Shown here: positions 21,978-29,993 of the stretch, piece after piece
Position numbering within the stretch: the stretch's first letter is position 1
How the letters are laid out: each line of letters opens with the position of its first letter
Assembly (NCBI GenBank): GCA_964633465.1
Contig: CAZWGB010000014.1
Span: 1-29,993, forward strand
Reading direction: 5' to 3'
Origin: DTSX01 sp964633465
GTDB lineage: Bacteria > Pseudomonadota > Gammaproteobacteria > Steroidobacterales > UBA11654
DNA length: 29,993 bases
Notes under the pieces: generated by a model
Database searches by the model: none
What the model was told of the DNA's origin: nothing
What the model saw: only the letters and a program-made list of their open reading frames with translations
Program-made: the position numbers and the translations under genes

Positions 21978-23423
21978 TTAGCTTTCAAGATACTTATCTA
22001 TAGCAGATGCCGCACCTCTTCCCTCATTTATTGCCCAAACTACCAGCGACTGTCCTCTTCGGCAGTCTCCTGCAGTGAACACCCCAGATCTAGTGGTTAA
22101 AAATCGCTCATCAGGAGTATCAATGTTTTCTTTTTCATTAAAGCCTACCCCCAATTGGTCTGGCAAACTTTTTTCGGGTCCGGTAAATCCCATTGCTAAC
22201 AAAATTAGGTCAGCTTCCCACAATTTTTCTGTGCCTTGCATGAAGTCCATTTTCCATTTTCCATTCTTTTTACACCATTCTATTGACTGAGTTTTTAGCC
22301 CGGATACTTTACCATCACCGTCATCAACAAAAAGATTGCTGGAAATTTCATACTCACGTGGATCCTTGCCGAATCGTTCGATTGATTCTTGATGCCCATA
22401 ACCAGTTCTCAAAATATTTGGCCACAAAGGCCACGGATTGTTGATGTCTCTTTCAAGCGGAGGCTTTGACAATAGCTCCATATTTACTAAGCTTTTGCAA
22501 CCGTGTCTAATTGCTGTAGCTATGCAATCTGTGCCTGTATCACCACCACCTATAACAATGACATTCTTATCTTTTGCATCGATGTAAGCGTTGTCACCAA
22601 GTGAGCTGTTTAACAAACTTTTAGTATGTGCAGTTAAAAATTCCATTGCAAAATATACATTCTTTAGCTCTCTTCCAGGGATATCTAGATCTCTAGGCAC
22701 TGTGGCTCCTGTTGCTAAAAGCACAGCATCATATTGCTTCATTATTTCGTCAGCAGTAAGATCAATTCCAACATCAATATTGGTATAAAAATTAATACCG
22801 GAATCCTGAAGCAGTTTTATACGCCTGCTAACAACACTTTTTGACAATTTCATATTGGGTATCCCATACATCAACAAACCACCAATACGATCATCTCTTT
22901 CAAAGACCGTCACTTGATGACCTAATTTATTAAGCTGATCGGCTGCAGTAAGTCCTGCTGGTCCAGAACCAACAATTGCGATTGATTTATTTGTTCTAAA
23001 TGATGGTTGATGGGGTCGAATCCAGTTATTCTCGAAACCAACATCAACAATTGCATTCTCAATACTTTTAATGGTTACCGCTGGCTCATTGATTCCCAAT
23101 ACACAGGCTCCCTCACAAGGGGCTGGGCAGGTCCTACCGGTGAACTCTGGAAAATTGTTGGTTTCAGATAAACGATTAAGAGCTTCCTTCCAGCGTCCTT
23201 GGTAGACAAAGTCATTCCATTCAGGAATTAAATTATCAATTGGACATCCATGGTCAGACTCACAGAAAGGCACACCGCAATCCATACATCTTGCACCTTG
23301 GGTTTTTAACTGTTTTTGGTCTAATGGAGTATTAATTTCATAATAATCCAAGCTGCGTTCTATAGGATCACGCCAAGGCGTCTTCCGTCTAGGGTACTCT
23401 ATAAATCCTGTAGTTTTTCCCAT
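21978..23423 (-). CDS. gltD: Glutamate synthase (NADPH), small subunit
   Basis: A 481-residue flavoprotein passing electrons from NADPH through FAD and Fe-S clusters to the large subunit, for making glutamate from 2-oxoglutarate and glutamine. The N-terminal adrenodoxin-reductase-like Fe-S domain has C46, C49, C54, C60 and C99, C103, C107. The FAD loop is GSGPAG (152-157), the NADPH loop is GGGDTG (292-297), and the terminal 'FTAGDCRRGQSLVVWAINEGR' is the FAD-contacting block. It follows gltB by 28 bp in the same direction, forming a gltB-gltD operon. Confidence 0.95.
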   Translation of the reverse strand: MGKTTGFIEYPRRKTPWRDPIERSLDYYEINTPLDQKQLKTQGARCMDCGVPFCESDHGCPIDNLIPEWNDFVYQGRWKEALNRLSETNNFPEFTGRTCPAPCEGACVLGINEPAVTIKSIENAIVDVGFENNWIRPHQPSFRTNKSIAIVGSGPAGLTAADQLNKLGHQVTVFERDDRIGGLLMYGIPNMKLSKSVVSRRIKLLQDSGINFYTNIDVGIDLTADEIMKQYDAVLLATGATVPRDLDIPGRELKNVYFAMEFLTAHTKSLLNSSLGDNAYIDAKDKNVIVIGGGDTGTDCIATAIRHGCKSLVNMELLSKPPLERDINNPWPLWPNILRTGYGHQESIERFGKDPREYEISSNLFVDDGDGKVSGLKTQSIEWCKKNGKWKMDFMQGTEKLWEADLILLAMGFTGPEKSLPDQLGVGFNEKENIDTPDERFLTTRSGVFTAGDCRRGQSLVVWAINEGRGAASAIDKYLES

Positions 23424-23451
23424 CGCTATTGGTCTTTACTTTTATATTCAA

Positions 23452-26400
23452 TCATTGTGTTTCGAATACTGACTCTATTTCCTCATTGTGTTCAGTTCTC
23501 TCGACAAGAACACGTTTGTAATCTATTGGCATCACTTGAATAAATTTATTTAAGATATCTGGCCATTGATCTAAAACACTTTGGGCAACTTCTGAATTTG
23601 TATAATGTAAGTGTAGTTTTATCAATCGAAACAATTCAGCAATTCTTGACTCATCATCCACAGGTTCTAATTCAACCATTCCAGTGTTTAATTTTGGTGA
23701 AAAATCTCCGTATTGATCTACAACATACGCAATTCCACCAGACATTCCTGCTGCAAAATTTATCCCTGTATCCCCAAGGACTACCACTCTGCCACCGGTC
23801 ATGTATTCACACCCATGATCGCCAACACCCTCAACAACCGCCATAGCACCACTGTTTCTGACGCAAAACCTTTCAGCTGCTCTGCCTCTAAAAAATGCAT
23901 GTCCTGATGTAGCACCGTACAAGGCAACATTGCCAATGAGTATGTTGTCCTCAGCTCTAAAAATACGATCTTCAGGAGGAACAACTACAATTCTTCCTCC
24001 CGATAGTCCTTTGCCCAAATAGTCATTGCTATCACCAGTGAGTTTCAATTGAATCCCAGTTGTTAAAAACGCACCAAAACTTTGTCCAGCTGATCCTTCA
24101 AAATTAATTTTGATGGTATCGTCTTGCAACCCACCTTCACCCCAACGCTTGACGACCTCGTGGCTCAGCATGGCTCCTGTAGTTCGGTTGGTGTTAACAA
24201 TAGGCATATCAATTGATATCTGTTCTTTAGACTTTAATGCTTGTGAACACTTCTCAATCAACAGACGATCTAAAACATTTTCGATGCCGTGTTCTTGTTT
24301 GATGGTTTGACGAACCTCAACATCGCTTCTTAATTCCGTGGCGGATATTAACAGAGGACTGAGGTCCAAGCCTTCAGCTTTCCAATGATCAAGGGCAGTA
24401 TTGGTCTCTAAGACATCTGTTCTTCCAATCAACTCATCAAACTTTTTGAAGCCAAGATTAGCCATAATAGTTCTTGCTTCCTCAGCAACCATAAACAAAT
24501 AATTGATTACATGCTCAGGTTGCCCGGTAAATTTTTCCCGTAACAGTGGATCTTGGGTTGCAATTCCAACAGGACAAGTATTCAAATGACATTTCCTCAT
24601 CATGATGCAACCCAAAGCAATCAGTGGGGCTGTCGAAAACCCTATTTCTTCAGCACCCAGCAAACCTGCAATTACGACATCTCTTCCAGTTTTAATACCA
24701 CCGTCGGTTTGCAATTTAACTCGGCTTCTCAAATCATTCAGCACCAATGTCTGATGTGTTTCTGCTATGCCTAACTCCCAAGGGAGCCCTGCATGTTTGA
24801 TGCTTGTCAAAGGTGAAGCCCCGGTCCCACCAACATCTCCAGCAATTACAATATGATCAGCATGTGCTTTTGTTACACCAGCCGCAATTGTTCCAACACC
24901 CACTTCTGAAACCAACTTAACACTCACCTCTGCATCTGGATTGGCATTTTTTAAATCAAAAATTAGTTGGGATAAATCCTCGATTGAATAAACATCATGG
25001 TGTGGAGGTGGGCTTATTAGCCCAACACCTGGAGTTGAATATCGAATGGTGGCTATTTTATGATCTACTTTTCTTCCCGGAAGTTCACCGCCCTCGCCGG
25101 GCTTGGCTCCTTGAGCGATTTTAATTTGCAGCTGCTTTGCATTGGCAATGTAGGTAGAAGTGACCCCAAAGCGCCCAGAAGCTATTTGCTTGATGGCTGA
25201 AGATTTTGAATCACCATTTGCCATTGGGTTATAGCGCTCAGGGTCCTCGCCCCCTTCACCACTGTTGCTTTTTCCGCCTATTCGATTCATGGCAATCGCC
25301 AAGGTCTCATGTGTTTCAGCTGAAATAGAACCTAAGCTCATAGCGCCAGTGCAAAAACGTTTCACAATTTCACTTGCGGGCTCTACTTCTTTTAGCTCCA
25401 AAGATCGTCTATTGGCTTTAAAACAAAGGAGCCCACGGAGTGTGCAAGACTCTTTATTCTGAGCATTAGCACGTTCGGAGAATTTCTTGTATACACCTGC
25501 ATCATTGATTCTAGAAGCATATTGCAAAGACCAAACTATCTCAGGATCCCAAGCATGTTTTTCACCAGAATTGCGCCAGTGAAAATTGCCTGGATTCGGC
25601 AACATCTGGGAACCGTTTGGTTTGGTTTGTGGCCATGCCAAGTTATGTCTTCTGATGATCTCCTCTTCTAATACAGAAAAGCCAATACCTGCGATTCTGC
25701 TGGCAGTTCCTTGGAAACACTTCTCAATGACTTCCTCATCCAAGCCCACGGCTTCGAAAATCTGTGCACCTTTATAGGACTGCAAAGTTGAAATACCCAT
25801 CTTTCCCATAATTTTCAGAATGCCTTTAACTGATGCTTGTCGGTAAGCATCGATTACAGATTTTTCATCGGTGAGTGGTATCCTGTTTTCAGGGCCTCGT
25901 TGATTATGAGAATGTTGAATGTGGCCTTCGTTTCTTTCTCGAATGAGGGCCTCATAAGCCAAATAGGGATTAATAGCATCCGCTCCATAACCGAAAAGTG
26001 TACAAAAATGATGCACTTCTCTAGCTTCGCCTGTTTCCAAAACGATACCTATTTGAGTACGCTGCGCAATATTAACTAAATGATGATGGACTGCGCCACA
26101 AGCCATTAAACTACTGATAGCAGCTCTATTTTGATTAGACGCCCTATCGGAAAGTACAATCAAATTTGACTTATTTACGATGGCTTGCTCTGCTAGTTGG
26201 CAGATTCGATCTAGGCTCTGCTGCAAATTTTCTGTTGGATAAGGGCCCACATCAAAAGTAATATCGATCACTTCTGTTTTCCAACCTCTTTGATCAAGAT
26301 TTTTGATGCCCAATAGTTCGTCGTTGGTAAGGATAGGATTTTCGATCAACAAACGCCTGGCATGACTTTTTGTAATTGCTAGCAGATTTTGTTCAGGCCC

Positions 26401-28050
26401 AATGTAACATTTCAGCGACATAATGATTTTTTCTCTTATGGAGTCGATGGCTGGATTAGACACTTGAGCAAAAAGTTGCTTGAAATAATCGTAGAGCATT
26501 CTTGGTTTGTCGCTTAAAACAGCCAACGCTGCATCATCACCCATAGAACCTAAAGGATCGCGTAAATCATGAACCATAGGCATCAACATAAATTCTAAAG
26601 TTTCTGTGGTGTAACCAAAAGAAGACATTCTGGCAAGCAACTCTGCCTCTTCATAGCCTTCGCATTGGTCATAGTGAGTAATTTCACTGAGTTTAAGTCG
26701 ATAATTCTCCACCCAGTCTTGGTATGGGTGAGAATGAATTAAATTATTTTTAACTTCTTCGTCAGAAAGCAATTTCCCTTGCTTAAAATCAAGCATAAAA
26801 ATCTTGCCCGGTTCGAGCCTCCCCTTGGAAACAATATTCTTATTCTCTATAGGCAAAACTCCTGCTTCGCTGGCCATAATGACGCGTTGATCAGTAGTCA
26901 CATAATAGCGACTTGGTCTTAATCCATTTCTATCAAGCACTGCACCGATTAAATCTCCATTGGTAAAAGTAATGGAAGCTGGGCCATCCCAAGGTTCCAT
27001 CATCATTGATTGATATTCGTAAAAAGCTTTGCGGGTTGGGTCAATATTTTTTTTGTTCTGCCAAGCTTCAGGAATCATCATTAAGATGCTTTCTTGCAAG
27101 GACCTTCCGCTCAGAGACAAAAACTCCAGAACATTATCAAAATTCCCAGAATCGGAGCAATTGGCTTCAATAATTGGAAACAGTTTTGTGATTGCATCAC
27201 CATACAAACTAGATGCCAATAAACCTTCTCTTGCCCTCATCCAATTGATATTTCCTTTAATTGTATTGATCTCTCCGTTGTGTGACATACAGCGGTTAGG
27301 CATAGCTCGATCCCAACTGGGAAAGGTATTGGTTGAAAAACGTGAGTGAACCATTGCCATATGGGATTTATAATCATCGTCTTGTAAATCTGGAAAATAA
27401 GCAAACAACTGATTGCAAGTCAGCATTCCTTTATAAACAATCGTTTTGGAAGAGAGGCTACAAATATAAAAAAGTTCTTCTTTGTCTATGTTTGGATCCT
27501 GCCTTAAGAAATTGCTTGCTCTCTTGCGAATGACATACAATTTTCTCTCAAACTCCTCTTGGCTAATCTCTTCCTCAGCTGCAATGAATAATTGCTCCAA
27601 GTGCGGCATGGAAGCTAAGGCAGATTGGCCTATATCTGATTTATTAGGTCTTGTGGGCAGTGTTCGCCAGCCAATGATTTTTTGTTTTTCAGTGTTACAA
27701 AACTTTTCAATAGTATTTTTGCAATGCTTCCTCTGAGCTTCATCTTTTGGCAGAAAAAAAATCCCGACTGCAAATTTCCCAACTTCGGGCAGTTTGACAT
27801 CAAACTCATCAAGTGCAACCCGCCTAAAGAACAAGTCTGGCATGCCGGTCAGAATGCCCGCACCATCTCCTGTATTTTCTTCAGCCCCTCGTGCTTCTCT
27901 GTGATCCATATTCCTCAAGATAATAGCAGCATCGGTGACAATGCCCCTGCTGGGCTTGCCTTCTATGTGGGCAATAAAACCTACTCCACAGCTGTCTTTC
28001 TCAAAAGCACTGTTATACAAACCAGCTTGCTCTTTTGGCTTAAAGTACAT
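23452..28050 (-). CDS. gltB: Glutamate synthase (NADPH), large subunit
   Basis: A 1532-residue enzyme; the length is typical of E. coli-type GltB (~1486-1517). After a 20-residue propeptide, the class II glutamine amidotransferase starts at the catalytic C21 ('KDSCGVGFIAHIEG'), which is exposed on maturation. The central and FMN-binding domains follow, with 'GEGGEDPERYNPMANGDSKSSAIKQ' type loops (~930-960) and the [3Fe-4S] cysteines C1148, C1154 and C1159 in 'CIMMRKCHLNTCPVGI'. The C-terminal beta-helix (~1280-1500) is glycine-rich. AAGGA at 28056-28060 is the ribosome-binding site. A possible promoter on this strand has -35 TTGATA (28168-28163) and -10 TAGAAT (28147-28142), with a short 15-base spacer. 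Confidence 0.96.
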   Translation of the reverse strand: MYFKPKEQAGLYNSAFEKDSCGVGFIAHIEGKPSRGIVTDAAIILRNMDHREARGAEENTGDGAGILTGMPDLFFRRVALDEFDVKLPEVGKFAVGIFFLPKDEAQRKHCKNTIEKFCNTEKQKIIGWRTLPTRPNKSDIGQSALASMPHLEQLFIAAEEEISQEEFERKLYVIRKRASNFLRQDPNIDKEELFYICSLSSKTIVYKGMLTCNQLFAYFPDLQDDDYKSHMAMVHSRFSTNTFPSWDRAMPNRCMSHNGEINTIKGNINWMRAREGLLASSLYGDAITKLFPIIEANCSDSGNFDNVLEFLSLSGRSLQESILMMIPEAWQNKKNIDPTRKAFYEYQSMMMEPWDGPASITFTNGDLIGAVLDRNGLRPSRYYVTTDQRVIMASEAGVLPIENKNIVSKGRLEPGKIFMLDFKQGKLLSDEEVKNNLIHSHPYQDWVENYRLKLSEITHYDQCEGYEEAELLARMSSFGYTTETLEFMLMPMVHDLRDPLGSMGDDAALAVLSDKPRMLYDYFKQLFAQVSNPAIDSIREKIIMSLKCYIGPEQNLLAITKSHARRLLIENPILTNDELLGIKNLDQRGWKTEVIDITFDVGPYPTENLQQSLDRICQLAEQAIVNKSNLIVLSDRASNQNRAAISSLMACGAVHHHLVNIAQRTQIGIVLETGEAREVHHFCTLFGYGADAINPYLAYEALIRERNEGHIQHSHNQRGPENRIPLTDEKSVIDAYRQASVKGILKIMGKMGISTLQSYKGAQIFEAVGLDEEVIEKCFQGTASRIAGIGFSVLEEEIIRRHNLAWPQTKPNGSQMLPNPGNFHWRNSGEKHAWDPEIVWSLQYASRINDAGVYKKFSERANAQNKESCTLRGLLCFKANRRSLELKEVEPASEIVKRFCTGAMSLGSISAETHETLAIAMNRIGGKSNSGEGGEDPERYNPMANGDSKSSAIKQIASGRFGVTSTYIANAKQLQIKIAQGAKPGEGGELPGRKVDHKIATIRYSTPGVGLISPPPHHDVYSIEDLSQLIFDLKNANPDAEVSVKLVSEVGVGTIAAGVTKAHADHIVIAGDVGGTGASPLTSIKHAGLPWELGIAETHQTLVLNDLRSRVKLQTDGGIKTGRDVVIAGLLGAEEIGFSTAPLIALGCIMMRKCHLNTCPVGIATQDPLLREKFTGQPEHVINYLFMVAEEARTIMANLGFKKFDELIGRTDVLETNTALDHWKAEGLDLSPLLISATELRSDVEVRQTIKQEHGIENVLDRLLIEKCSQALKSKEQISIDMPIVNTNRTTGAMLSHEVVKRWGEGGLQDDTIKINFEGSAGQSFGAFLTTGIQLKLTGDSNDYLGKGLSGGRIVVVPPEDRIFRAEDNILIGNVALYGATSGHAFFRGRAAERFCVRNSGAMAVVEGVGDHGCEYMTGGRVVVLGDTGINFAAGMSGGIAYVVDQYGDFSPKLNTGMVELEPVDDESRIAELFRLIKLHLHYTNSEVAQSVLDQWPDILNKFIQVMPIDYKRVLVERTEHNEEIESVFETQ

Positions 28051-28291
28051 ATTAATCCTTGGCGATTTGTGGGTGTGTAAAAAACCACGTGTGAACTATT
28101 GAACCCCGCCCTCATTGATGCTCTTGAAAAAAGTCATCAGAATTCTAAATTCGAGACTATTTTATCAATTTTTTAAATATTTTTCTTTAGGAGATATATG
28201 ATATAGAACGTTTTGCTTGATCTGAAAAGAGAATCTAGGTTCTAATATATACCTCAATTCTGTGGTATAGCCATTAAATTAAAGGGATTAT

Positions 28292-29971
28292 ATGAATAAT
28301 TTTACTGCTTGGGTTGAAGCCCTTAACGCCGTTTTGTGGAGTAGCCCAGTGCTTTACACATTACTGTTCACAGGAGTTGTGTTTACGTTTTGGAGTGGAT
28401 TCTCACAATATTATGCTCTAACGCATGGTTTTAAAGCCATTCGTGGGGATTATGACAAAGCCGGAGACCCAGGTGCAATTACCCATTTCCAAGCTCTTTC
28501 TGCAGCTTTATCTGCAACCGTCGGTTTGGGTAATATTGGCGGTGTAGCTCTCGCAATTTCACTGGGTGGTCCCGGTGCTGTGTTTTGGATGTGGGTGGTA
28601 GGTTTTCTTGGAATGGGAATCAAACTGACTGAGGTTTCGCTGGCAATGCTGCACAGAGACACCTCTGATCCTGACAACCCAAATGGCGGACCCATGTGGG
28701 TCGTTGATAAAAATATCGAAGGAAAATCTAAACCAATCTTTTTCTTTGGCAAACTTATTGGTGGAGTTTTTTGTATTGCATTGATTTGTTCAACGATCAC
28801 AGCAGGAAATTTATTTCAAACATGGAATGTTGCTGAATTAACAGAATCTTATTTTAATGTGCCCGGTTATGTGACGGGACTGATTCTTGCTATTCTGGTC
28901 GGTGCTGTGATCATTGGTGGCATCAAAAGAATTGGTGCTGTAGCCTCAAAACTTGTGCCCTTCATGCTTATTCTTTATATTCTTGCCTGCTTTGTTGTTC
29001 TTGCTTTCCATTTTGATCAAATCCCAGCAATGCTTGCTCTGATTGTTACCTCAGCTTTCTCATCCTTGGAGTCCAGCAATGCATTTATTGGTGGAACAGC
29101 TGGTTACGCCTTTATGTATGGTATGCAGAGGGCTTTGTTTTCAAATGAAGCGGGGCAAGGGTCTTCGCCAGTTGCCCATTCAGCCGCCAAAACCGATGAA
29201 CCAATCAGGGAAGGGATTGTCGCAGGCCTGGAGCCTTTTATTGATACGATTGTGGTTTGTACTATGAGTGCACTGGTTATCTTGGTTACAGGGATCTGGA
29301 ATAGACCAGCCGAATTGACTGTTGAGCAAATAGAATTTACTCAGCTAACAGAAGATACATGGGCTACGGATACAAACGATCCCAAAATTAGTAACTTGGA
29401 AGAAGGACAAAGTGTCTTTATGATTTACCAAGGCAAGGACAACGAAGAGACAGGAAATAACCTAAATAAAGTATATGGTTCGGTCACTTCCAACAGTGCC
29501 AATGAGGTTGTGGTGACCTGGTCAGAAATCAAATCCAATGAAAAACCAATGGCGACCGATAATGGTATATATCTTGATTATGTTGGTGCCACATTGACTG
29601 CCGCAGCATTCGATAAAGTAATCCCAGGACTAGGAAAATGGCTTGTAACCCTTGCCTCATGGTTGTTTGCAATCTCTACCATGATTTCTTGGAGTTATTA
29701 TGGTGAAAAAGGCGTTGTTTATTTGATAGGCCAAAAAGGCGTAATACTCTATAAAATTGTTTTTTGTATATGCGTCGTAATTGGCGCACTGGGATGGATC
29801 AAAACAGATGCGGAACTCAACATGTTTGCAAATCTCGGCACTGGTTTGTGTCTCTTTGCAAACTTACCCATTATTTGGATGTTTGGGCATCAGGCTATGA
29901 AGTTTTACAAAGATTATATAAAGAGATTGAATGCCGGCGACTTTGCTCCGAAAATCAGTCAGCAAAAATAG
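28292..29971 (+). CDS. Alanine/glycine:cation symporter (AGCS family) with a soluble insertion
   Basis: A 559-residue sodium:amino acid symporter of the inner membrane with about 11 hydrophobic segments. Family signatures are 'GAITHFQALSAALSATVGLGNIGGVALAI' (63-91), 'GGPGAVFWMW', 'NGGPMWVV' and 'RALFSNEAGQGSSPVAHSAA' (280-299). Between the segment ending 'LVTGIW' (~336) and 'LTAAAFDKVIPGLG' (~435) lies a hydrophilic, acidic insertion of about 95 residues absent from compact AGCS members such as E. coli YaaJ. AGGG (28283-28286) precedes the ATG. It is divergent from gltB across 241 bp with no other gene. An eight-base gap separates it from the next gene, suggesting an operon. Confidence 0.93.
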   Translation: MNNFTAWVEALNAVLWSSPVLYTLLFTGVVFTFWSGFSQYYALTHGFKAIRGDYDKAGDPGAITHFQALSAALSATVGLGNIGGVALAISLGGPGAVFWMWVVGFLGMGIKLTEVSLAMLHRDTSDPDNPNGGPMWVVDKNIEGKSKPIFFFGKLIGGVFCIALICSTITAGNLFQTWNVAELTESYFNVPGYVTGLILAILVGAVIIGGIKRIGAVASKLVPFMLILYILACFVVLAFHFDQIPAMLALIVTSAFSSLESSNAFIGGTAGYAFMYGMQRALFSNEAGQGSSPVAHSAAKTDEPIREGIVAGLEPFIDTIVVCTMSALVILVTGIWNRPAELTVEQIEFTQLTEDTWATDTNDPKISNLEEGQSVFMIYQGKDNEETGNNLNKVYGSVTSNSANEVVVTWSEIKSNEKPMATDNGIYLDYVGATLTAAAFDKVIPGLGKWLVTLASWLFAISTMISWSYYGEKGVVYLIGQKGVILYKIVFCICVVIGALGWIKTDAELNMFANLGTGLCLFANLPIIWMFGHQAMKFYKDYIKRLNAGDFAPKISQQK

Positions 29972-29979
29972 GAAATACT

Positions 29980-29993
29980 ATGAAAAAAGAAAT
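29980..29993 (+). CDS. Start of an unidentified gene cut by the window edge
   Basis: An ATG at 29980 followed by AAA AAA GAA, with GGAAA upstream at 29971-29975, looks like a translation start eight bases after the symporter stop. Only Met-Lys-Lys-Glu is visible, so nothing can be said about function. Confidence 0.4.

Noticed and set aside
21957..21978. Possible terminator hairpin between trmB and gltD (TTTGG, 7-base loop, CCAAA)
   Set aside because: Only a five-pair stem with mostly A-T ends and no clear U run; too weak to call.
23713..27736. Numerous plus-strand open frames of 60-130 codons opposite gltB
   Set aside because: All are antisense shadows within a conserved 1532-residue gene with no domains or ribosome-binding sites.

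Overview
The window looks like chromosome from an AT-rich, probably marine, gammaproteobacterium. The grounds are the classic gammaproteobacterial housekeeping genes (rpoH with its RpoH box, pyrE next to an ExoIII/Crc-type gene, ampG, gltBD, mutM behind rpmB, rsmD-coaD), low GC in most genes, and an AGCS sodium symporter. A run of exactly 100 Ns (16531-16630) marks a scaffold gap, so this is probably a draft or metagenome-assembled genome. I see no rRNA, tRNA or CRISPR.

Layout. (1) 1-7500 is a catabolic-looking accessory region. It holds the end of a type II DMSO-reductase-family molybdenum enzyme, an MFS transporter, a nitrilase-superfamily amidohydrolase coupled to a small deazaflavin/FMN split-barrel protein, a small lipoprotein, a second nitrilase paralogue whose nucleophile cysteine is replaced by glycine, a UbiD-type (prenyl-FMN) decarboxylase and a class III (glutathione-formaldehyde) alcohol dehydrogenase. 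(2) 7507-9213 is a fused ATP sulfurylase/APS kinase. (3) 9214-11011 is a lone, divergent tyrosine-recombinase gene in extremely AT-rich DNA, closely bracketed by a 10-bp direct repeat. (4) 11012-12905 is a Rieske oxygenase plus an NmrA-like NAD(P)-binding protein, 1 bp apart. (5) 12940-29993 is housekeeping: xthA/crc-like exonuclease with ampG, pyrE, dut, rpmB-[gap]-mutM, rsmD-coaD-ggt, rpoH-trmB, gltB-gltD, an AGCS symporter and the first codons of another gene.

Most notable: (a) the exonuclease III/Crc-like gene has no ATG/GTG/TTG start that keeps its catalytic N-terminus. An AUA codon sits exactly where the family's first Met belongs, six bases after a GGAG Shine-Dalgarno. (b) A perfect CIRCE operator lies between a plausible sigma-70 promoter and rpoH, implying that the HrcA repressor controls the heat-shock sigma factor. 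(c) One of the two nitrilase paralogues is a candidate pseudoenzyme. (d) The solitary integrase lacks several canonical catalytic residues yet keeps an intact frame and flanking direct repeats.

How parts may work together: in the accessory region, the Mo hydroxylase/dehydrogenase, UbiD decarboxylase, amidohydrolases, transporter and ADH could serve uptake and breakdown of an aromatic or N-containing organic compound. This rests on gene neighbourhood only. In the housekeeping part, gltBD (ammonium assimilation into glutamate), ggt (glutathione and gamma-glutamyl peptide salvage), ampG (muropeptide recycling) and the AGCS amino-acid importer fit a cell that scavenges organic nitrogen.
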